From: Ectocarpus siliculosus
Lineage: Eukaryota > Sar > Phaeophyceae > Ectocarpales > Ectocarpaceae
Reading direction: 5' to 3'
Length of the DNA: 12,932 nucleotides
Assembly: GCA_000310025.1 (NCBI GenBank)
Contig: FN648539.1
Coordinates: forward strand, 1 to 12,932
Shown: in pieces, positions 7,978-12,932 of the stretch
Position numbering within the stretch: the first letter of the stretch is position 1
How the letters are laid out: each line of letters starts with the position of its first letter
Made by a program: the position numbers and the translations under genes
The notes under the pieces: generated by a model
What the model saw: the letters and a program-made list of their open reading frames with translations, nothing else
What the model was told of the DNA's origin: nothing
Databases searched by the model: none

Positions 7978-10283
7978 TTAGAAGTCGTACGACATGCTCT
8001 CGTCGTCACCGCCCATGATCGTGAAGGTGCCAGAGCAGCCGTACAATTCCTCGTCCTCGAAGCGGCCTACTCGGATCTTGTAGTCACCAGCCTCGGTGTC
8101 CGCGGGGATCTCCACGTCGTAGTCGCCCACTGCGAGAGTCAGGGGTACCACGCAACATCGGAGAGACCGGTTAAGAGGAAGTAGGGAGAACGATGGCGGA
8201 TACAATTAGATTGTTTATTAACCCGTTCAATACATCAATTGCTAATCTGTTCACAGACTCTTTTTTATGATACAGATGGATTCGTTGTGTCATATTGAGA
8301 AAAAAGAAAAAAAATTAGAAGCCTCCTCAGGCGGCGAGTGGTCCCCCCCGCCCAAACTTCGTCTTCAGATGCATTCAAAATGTGGATACCAATCGAAAGT
8401 GCGCTCCAGAGGTCAAGGGCGAATAACGTTCAACCTACGAAGGAAATAGCCGGTCGTCACTTACTGGAGTCCTTGCACCCGATTGAAGGCTTGTCGCAGA
8501 TAGAGGTCACGTAGGTGCCGCAGTCACCGTCGCCGTCAGCCATGTAAAGGTCGATCGAGAACCTGTCCACCTTCGACCCGACACCGTTGTCGTAGTCGAA
8601 CTGCAAGCAGCACCGGGGAAAATAGAAAGGAACGTTGAGTCGAGTGAGCTAGGTAGCGGCGGCTAACAACCCACTAGTAATTCTTCGTAACATGCGTATC
8701 ATATTTATTTCCGACGAAAACTTGTGTCAAACCAAGTCACGAGCTAGGGTGTCCTGGTTTATTCGATTTTTTCAGGTGTACAACACACCTACATCTGAAC
8801 TGAACTGGCTTTATATCTCACCTCGACGGTGTACTCTTCCCCTGCCTCCGCCGAGTCGCCCTCAGCGGGCGAAGTGACGGTGAGAAAGTATCCCGACTCG
8901 CTGCCGGCGTCCGGCGCGTCTTCGGAGGCCATGAGGTAGAAAGCGTCGGAGCAGTCCATGCTGTCCTCGTCCGAGACATCCATCACTCGCACCTTGTAGC
9001 CGGAGTTCGACTCCCCCGACATGGGTTCGGGCATGACGATGTCATAGTCGCCCTCGTTGTCGGGGCATCCCTCCTCACCGTAGGGGCAGAGAGCGGTCAC
9101 CCAGTCACCGCAGGAGTCCTATTTATCAAGCAACGAATGAGAACGAGAATGGCAAGTTGTTGTGAATACGTTGGAGGCAAACCAAAGATGCAAATAGTAC
9201 GGAATTACACCGGAATTACACCGGCCACAGGTGCAAAAAATAGCGTCGGGTGTTCTCGTCAGTGGTTTCTGGAAGGGTACTTTGGCTTCACTTCAGTCAA
9301 CGAACCATCGGCATAAAACAGTTCACGACACCCCGGGAACTAAATGTATCGGACATCTCCACGACCCAGGTGCTCCCAGTCTCGCCCCCTGTCTCTGCGG
9401 GCCAAGGAGGGTATGGTACTTAATTGTTCCATCCGCGAAACTGCCCGGCTTTCACCATAACCAAAAATAAATATGGTCACAACATACACGGTATGGCATC
9501 TCCTGGCAGCTGCTTGTCTTGCTCCGCCATCATCACTAGCCTACGAAGTATGCATGACGCACATTCAAACCCTGATCCCGCGATGGCCTACTAGCGTCGG
9601 GTCAGCTTGGGCAACCCAAGCTGTAGTGTTGAGCTTGGGTTGTGAGAGAGATAAGCGACGATTGTTTGTTTGTTTCCTCTCAACACGCTCGGGGAAAAGG
9701 AGAGACAAGAAACCCGTTGGTTTTCCGCAGGCGCGCGACGTGGCGCGCAATTTTTCGTACAGCAGTCGATCAGTCCCGCACTATTTATTGACCCATCTCT
9801 CACCTCCATGCACATAGAACCGCAGTGGTACAGGTCGATCTCGAAGCGTCCGGAATCGGCTCCGGTCCACTCCACGGTGTAGGTGCTGCACAAACAAGCA
9901 AGAGGGACAAAAAGAGTCGCAAGTTGCGCGGCGGGCGTGTGACGGGACGAAAAAAAACGAGATTCGGTTCTACCCAACTTCGGGGAACGTCAGAAGCAAA
10001 ACACAGCCGCCGGAAATAAAGCAAAACGGCCAGGCACGCCAGAGGCGCTACTCGTTAGCCCGTGGGGTAGCCGCGGCGAGCCTTGCGTGCTACGTGACAA
10101 TCTATGCGATTGGCCCAAACAAGGCGCGCAAATCTCTCCCTCCGTCGCAGCAGTCGCGTCCTTTGGCCCGCTCTCTCACCGGTCAGCAACCACGATCAGA
10201 TCAGCAGACGGGGTCACAACCTCCAGCGCGTTGGCGGCGCCGAGCATAGCGCAGGCCAGAGCAACGAATCCAGTGCGGGCCAT
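7978..10283 (-). CDS. Secreted acidic protein with two Kre9/KNH-like domains, five exons, 256 aa
   Basis: Minus-strand exons, 5' to 3': 10283-10180, 9885-9804, 9118-8822, 8600-8465, 8129-7978 (771 nt including TAA). All introns are GT-AG (294, 685, 221 and 335 nt) with phases 2, 0, 0 and 1, and every junction keeps the frame. Residues 1-19 form a signal peptide (hydrophobic core, cleavage likely after ANA), so the protein is probably secreted. Two repeats follow, about 21-126 and 140-245. Each shows the Kre9/KNH pattern: V-T-P/S near the start, YTVEW/F, RFxIDLY, GDYDxxxP, GYK/DYK-(I/V)RV and S-x-F/T-F at the end. The fold family is a beta-sandwich of secreted or wall-linked proteins; Kre9/Knh1 of yeast act in beta-1,6-glucan assembly. 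Function here is unknown. No membrane or GPI tail is seen, and the C-terminus is acidic (DDESMSYDF). Cysteines suggest disulfides. Family assignment is from pattern recognition. Confidence 0.85.
8238..8292 (+). repeat. Dispersed repeat, copy in intron 4
   Basis: Runs from ATTGCTAATCT to GATGGATTCGTTGTGTCA and is closely similar to 12650-12707 on the same strand, with small differences in the middle. It lies inside intron 4 of the minus-strand gene, so it is in antisense orientation to that gene. Confidence 0.85.
9200..9226 (+). repeat. Short tandem duplication in intron 2
   Basis: GGAATTACACC occurs twice in direct succession (about 9200-9222) and is followed by GGCC. It lies in intron 2 of the KNH-like gene. 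Confidence 0.8.
9603..9642. repeat. Overlapping inverted repeats with two alternative hairpins, in intron 2
   Basis: The middle segment CAACCCAAGCT (9612-9622) can pair with the downstream AGCTTGGGTTG (9632-9642; 11 bp perfect, 9-nt loop). Part of it instead pairs upstream as CAGCTTGGG / CCCAAGCTG (9603-9611 with 9615-9623; 9 bp, 3-nt loop). The two stems exclude each other. Confidence 0.8.
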
Positions 10284-10523
10284 CTTGAGTTGGGTGGGCG
10301 TGTTAGAGGAAGAGGTGATGGGTGCCGTGGAGTGTTGTTGCGTTGACGCGGAGGCTAGGACTTGGCGAGAAAGAAAGCTTGAGATTTCTTTTTGGCCTCT
10401 GCAGAAGTTCAGTGAAGGGTTGGTTGTGCTTGGTGTTGGGAGTGTGCCAGGTGGGCGGGGACGAAGAGCGACGCGAAGTCTGGTCCGCAAACCGCAGAAA
10501 AAAAGAAAATACGTTTTCTCGAA

Positions 10524-10536
10524 CACGTCAGCCAAT
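10524..10536 (-). promoter_or_regulatory. CCAAT box beside a TGACGT (CRE-like) site upstream of the KNH-like gene
   Basis: On the minus strand the order is ATTGG, one base, TGACGTG, about 240-250 nt upstream of the start codon. ATTGG is an inverted CCAAT box. TGACGT is the core bound by CREB-type bZIP proteins and, in stramenopiles, by aureochromes. Each motif alone is common by chance; their close pairing in a plausible promoter position is the reason for the call. Confidence 0.35.
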
Positions 10537-11226
10537 CAGAAAACTGCACGGCCTGGCGTGGAACGGATAAAAAGCACGAGTATCACATCTTTGCACTTTC
10601 CTAGATATTTCCGCTGGCAATGGGGGTTACTTGCTCCGGTCCGAATTTGAATGTGAAGTGAGTGGGTGTGGTGGGCAGTGGGCAGGGGAGAGGACCCTCA
10701 AGATACAACGAACCGACCAGAACGTGTTTGCTTGTACAATGTTCCCCCGAAGTGTTTGAAGGGGCGGTTGTCACGATGGCCCACATACAGTTGTCCGTCC
10801 GATCGTACAGCAGTAGGTATACCATCAGTGGGTTCCATTGGGTGGTTGTATGACTCAGAACGAACGAGTATTTAATTTAGAAAGAGAGGGTATATCTTGC
10901 TCGGAATCTCCGCTCTCCGCTAGCACCACAGCAGTCCGAACGTCAGAACTACCCGCTCGGGGAGTAGACCGCAGGGTAGACCTTTGCTGCTTTGTGCCGT
11001 TGGAAAACCCCCCAGCTCTGCAGGTGTACCGTACTTGAGTCGTGCACAGGGCACTCGTGACGCAGGAGGGGCGCGCTGACGCTATATTGTGCAATTGACC
11101 AAGTAACGTAGATCCTGCTGTAGCAAGATCCAAGAGATGAAGGACTAATTCGAAGGTATGACGCATGCCATGCACGGCTGCAAGACCAAAACGTGTCTTG
11201 TACTCTGTTGCTGTTGCCGTACCGGG
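10537..11226. other. Intergenic, upstream side of the KNH-like gene, no gene seen
   Basis: Open frames here overlap on both strands and show no family resemblance. An ATAAAAAG string on the plus strand at about 10568-10575 is TATA-like, but no gene follows it. Confidence 0.45.
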
Positions 11227-11242
11227 GCTGGTGTACACCAGC
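11227..11242. repeat. Perfect 16-bp palindrome
   Basis: GCTGGTGTACACCAGC is its own reverse complement over all 16 bases. It could be a dimeric protein-binding site or chance. Confidence 0.85.
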
Positions 11243-11273
11243 TCTAAAAGTGTATCGTGTGATTTTGGTGCAA

Positions 11274-11303
11274 AATGCACCAACCCCCAATGCACCAACC
11301 CCC
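11274..11303 (+). repeat. 15-bp tandem repeat
   Basis: AATGCACCAACCCCC occurs twice in direct succession (11274-11288 and 11289-11303) with no mismatch. Confidence 0.9.
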
Positions 11304-11593
11304 CAGTTACTACTGCATTTATGCGAAGTTATTCCATCGCGTTTTTTACCCCGCGTGCTGCGGTGTCGATTGTCGTGGCGCTGTGTGGCAAATGTAGCAA
11401 TACACCGCGTCCCGGCATCGTTGGAGTTTCTGGGTACTGCCCGTGGTATCGATGTATCACTCCGTATGCGATGTATGTTCATACGTTCATCATGTGAAAA
11501 AAGAAAGAGGGCATGCATCTTCTTCTGTACGGTGTCGAAAATAATGTCACACGCCTGCAGCATGTAAGTAGCTCTCTGTTAGCACTATCTTCG

Positions 11594-11668
11594 ACTACAG
11601 CACATTACTACAGCAGTGTACTGTAGTAGTGGCGGTGGGTTCATCAATAAACCGTACCACCTGGTGGT
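11594..11668. repeat. Cluster of short palindromes with ACTACAG/CTGTAGT arms
   Basis: TACTACAG (11606-11613) and CTGTAGTA (11621-11628) form an 8-bp perfect stem with a 7-nt loop. A further ACTACAG lies at about 11594-11600. Nearby, TACCACC and GGTGGTA flank a single T (about 11654-11668). Such arrays of inverted repeats can be remnants of a MITE. Confidence 0.6.
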
Positions 11669-12140
11669 ATGCATTCTACTGTAGAAACCAGAAACACCCA
11701 GATGTGCTAGTTGTGTAGCTGCGTATTATAGTCAAGCTCGTATTTAATGTTCTCGCTCACAAACTGCAGTATTATCCTTAAGATTCCGGCCGATGTTACA
11801 ATAGACGAATCAATGTCTCTCGCGAAAGAAACAAGCCAGCCACTCGAGGAACCCAAGAAACCAAGTCCGTTTCCCGCCCCTCCAAACCGCATCCTCTTGC
11901 AACAAAATTGAAAGCGCCGAACACCGGTGGCGCGCCTCCTTGGCCGTGCCACGCTTGCCCGGGGGGCGCGGAAGAAGCGATTTACATCTCGACACCCTCG
12001 CGGAAACGGGCGCATTCGTCTTAATAGTTCCTTGCAGATGCTCGTTCATGGTCACGCCTCAGCTCCCTTTCTGCTTCGCGCTGACCTCGTGAGACCTGCC
12101 GTTGTTTGGGTGGTAATGACATGCGTACCATAGACCAGAG
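11669..12140. other. Intergenic, no gene seen
   Basis: No recognisable coding sequence or structural RNA. Overlapping open frames on both strands (up to about 100 codons) look like chance. Confidence 0.45.
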
Positions 12141-12180
12141 GGCGAAGGAATGGACAAGGTTAAGGTTGCGTCCCTTCGCC
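12141..12180. repeat. 8-bp inverted repeat GGCGAAGG / CCTTCGCC
   Basis: Arms at 12141-12148 and 12173-12180 are perfect complements with a 24-nt spacer. The left arm context GGCGAAGGAATGG recurs in direct orientation at about 12281-12293. Confidence 0.75.
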
Positions 12181-12289
12181 GGGCATGATGACAGCAGCAG
12201 TTGTTCGCTTTGAACCATTATGCCATCGAACCCCTTGTGCTACATGTACCATATGTCTACTACCCGTATGATACATATGAGGCGAAGGA

Positions 12290-12432
12290 ATGGCACCGGT
12301 CGGGGATATGGCACCGGCCGGAGAGATCGATCGCACCGGGGAGCCTGGAAAAGGCTAAGACGATTAACTTTTTTTATGTTTCCGCGCGGGGGTCGGTGAG
12401 ATGGTTACCGGTCGGAGAGATGGAACCGGGGT
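12290..12432 (+). repeat. Degenerate 20-bp repeat cluster
   Basis: Units resembling ATGGCACCGGCCGGAGAGAT occur at 12290-12307, 12308-12327 and 12401-12421, with weaker forms at about 12328-12345 and 12420-12432. They are separated by unrelated AT-rich sequence around 12360-12385. This looks like a small, decaying minisatellite. Confidence 0.65.
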
Positions 12433-12544
12433 GCGAAAGAAAACGCAAGAAAATAACCATAACTGCGCGCACACACATATTTGTACATTGTTCCGAGATT
12501 TGCTCGTTCCACGATTCCACAAGGGCACAAGGGTGACATAATAG

Positions 12545-12559
12545 CACACACACACACAC
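12545..12559 (+). repeat. CA dinucleotide microsatellite
   Basis: About seven CA units in a row, ending ACG. The rest of the right edge to 12932, apart from the dispersed repeat at 12650-12707, shows no gene. Confidence 0.85.
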
Positions 12560-12649
12560 GAAAATACAAGATCTCATCACAACACCTTCGTTATGTGCTG
12601 CTCGGGAAATCGGAGAAACACGGGAAGCTTCCGCTGATGCTATGAATTC

Positions 12650-12707
12650 ATTGCTAATCTATCTTCGACTCTTTTCTATGGAGGATAGAGATGGATTCGT
12701 TGTGTCA
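12650..12707 (+). repeat. Dispersed repeat, copy near the right edge
   Basis: Shares ATTGCTAATCT, GACTCTTTT and the perfect block AGATGGATTCGTTGTGTCA with 8238-8292. The flanks outside the shared segment differ, as expected for two copies of a short mobile or satellite-like element. Confidence 0.85.
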
Positions 12708-12932
12708 CACATACAGAACGCGCCAGCCCTTCAAGAACTTGGTAACAGTCAATAACTTGAGCCTTAAATAATCATTAAGAAGTTGGCCGTAAGAACAGGT
12801 GCTCTTAGATCCGACGTTGTACTTAAGAACAAGAACCCTCCGTTGTGGTGTGTATCAATACGCCTACAATACACGGCAGCTGCAAGACAAGCACTCAGGA
12901 TGGTGGGGTGACCCCAACACCAGCAGCTACTT

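Noticed and set aside
10284-10535. Longer N-terminus for the KNH-like protein from the upstream in-frame ATG at 10535
   Set aside because: The extension would bury the signal peptide behind about 84 basic, Pro/Ser/Thr-rich residues. The ATG at 10283 gives a clean signal peptide at once and leaves the upstream part as 5' UTR and promoter.
10087-10650. 187-codon plus-strand frame opposite exon 1 of the KNH-like gene
   Set aside because: It is the shadow of exon 1, intron 1 and the promoter of the minus-strand gene; the signal peptide and correct splice phases support the minus strand.
1-12932. CRISPR array, prokaryotic operon or defence system
   Set aside because: No spaced direct repeats of the right kind; the spliced gene and the Helitron show that this is eukaryotic DNA.

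Overview
This is eukaryotic nuclear DNA. It holds a five-exon gene with GT-AG introns, a decayed Helitron transposon, and long gene-poor stretches rich in microsatellites. The organism cannot be named from the sequence. Short GC-rich exons, GTGAG/GTAAGT donors, introns of 221-685 nt and a secreted Kre9/KNH-like protein would fit a stramenopile such as a brown alga, but this is an inference.

Left part (1 to about 5.19 kb, + strand): the remains of an autonomous Helitron whose 5' end lies outside the window. Its reading frame covers the N-terminal Helitron region, the HUH/Y2 Rep nuclease, a Pif1-like SF1 helicase, a polyproline linker, a C-terminal OTU-type cysteine protease fold and an acidic tail. 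The frame is broken by three frameshifts (near 414-455, 1800-1855 and 4382-4402) and an in-frame TAG at 1439-1441, directly before the two catalytic-tyrosine positions. A two-part GC-rich hairpin at 5152-5187 is a candidate 3' terminus, followed by a TACA microsatellite.

Middle part (5.2-7.97 kb): I find no gene I can support. It contains a diverged pair of roughly 75-bp direct repeats, a 25-bp tandem duplication, a tRNA-like B box followed by a T6 run on the minus strand, and simple repeats.

Right-centre (7978-10283, - strand): one gene that can be spliced by eye from five exons into a 256-residue secreted acidic protein. It has a signal peptide and two Kre9/KNH-like beta-sandwich repeats that share a four-cysteine signature. 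All intron phases are consistent. Its upstream region carries a CCAAT box beside a TGACGT site. Intron 4 holds one copy of a dispersed repeat whose second copy lies at 12650-12707.

Right end (10.6-12.93 kb): no recognisable gene; palindromes, short tandem repeats and a degenerate 20-bp repeat cluster. The transposon and the KNH-like gene look functionally unrelated. No multi-gene system is visible. The most notable points are the pattern of Helitron inactivation and the cysteine-patterned tandem KNH protein.
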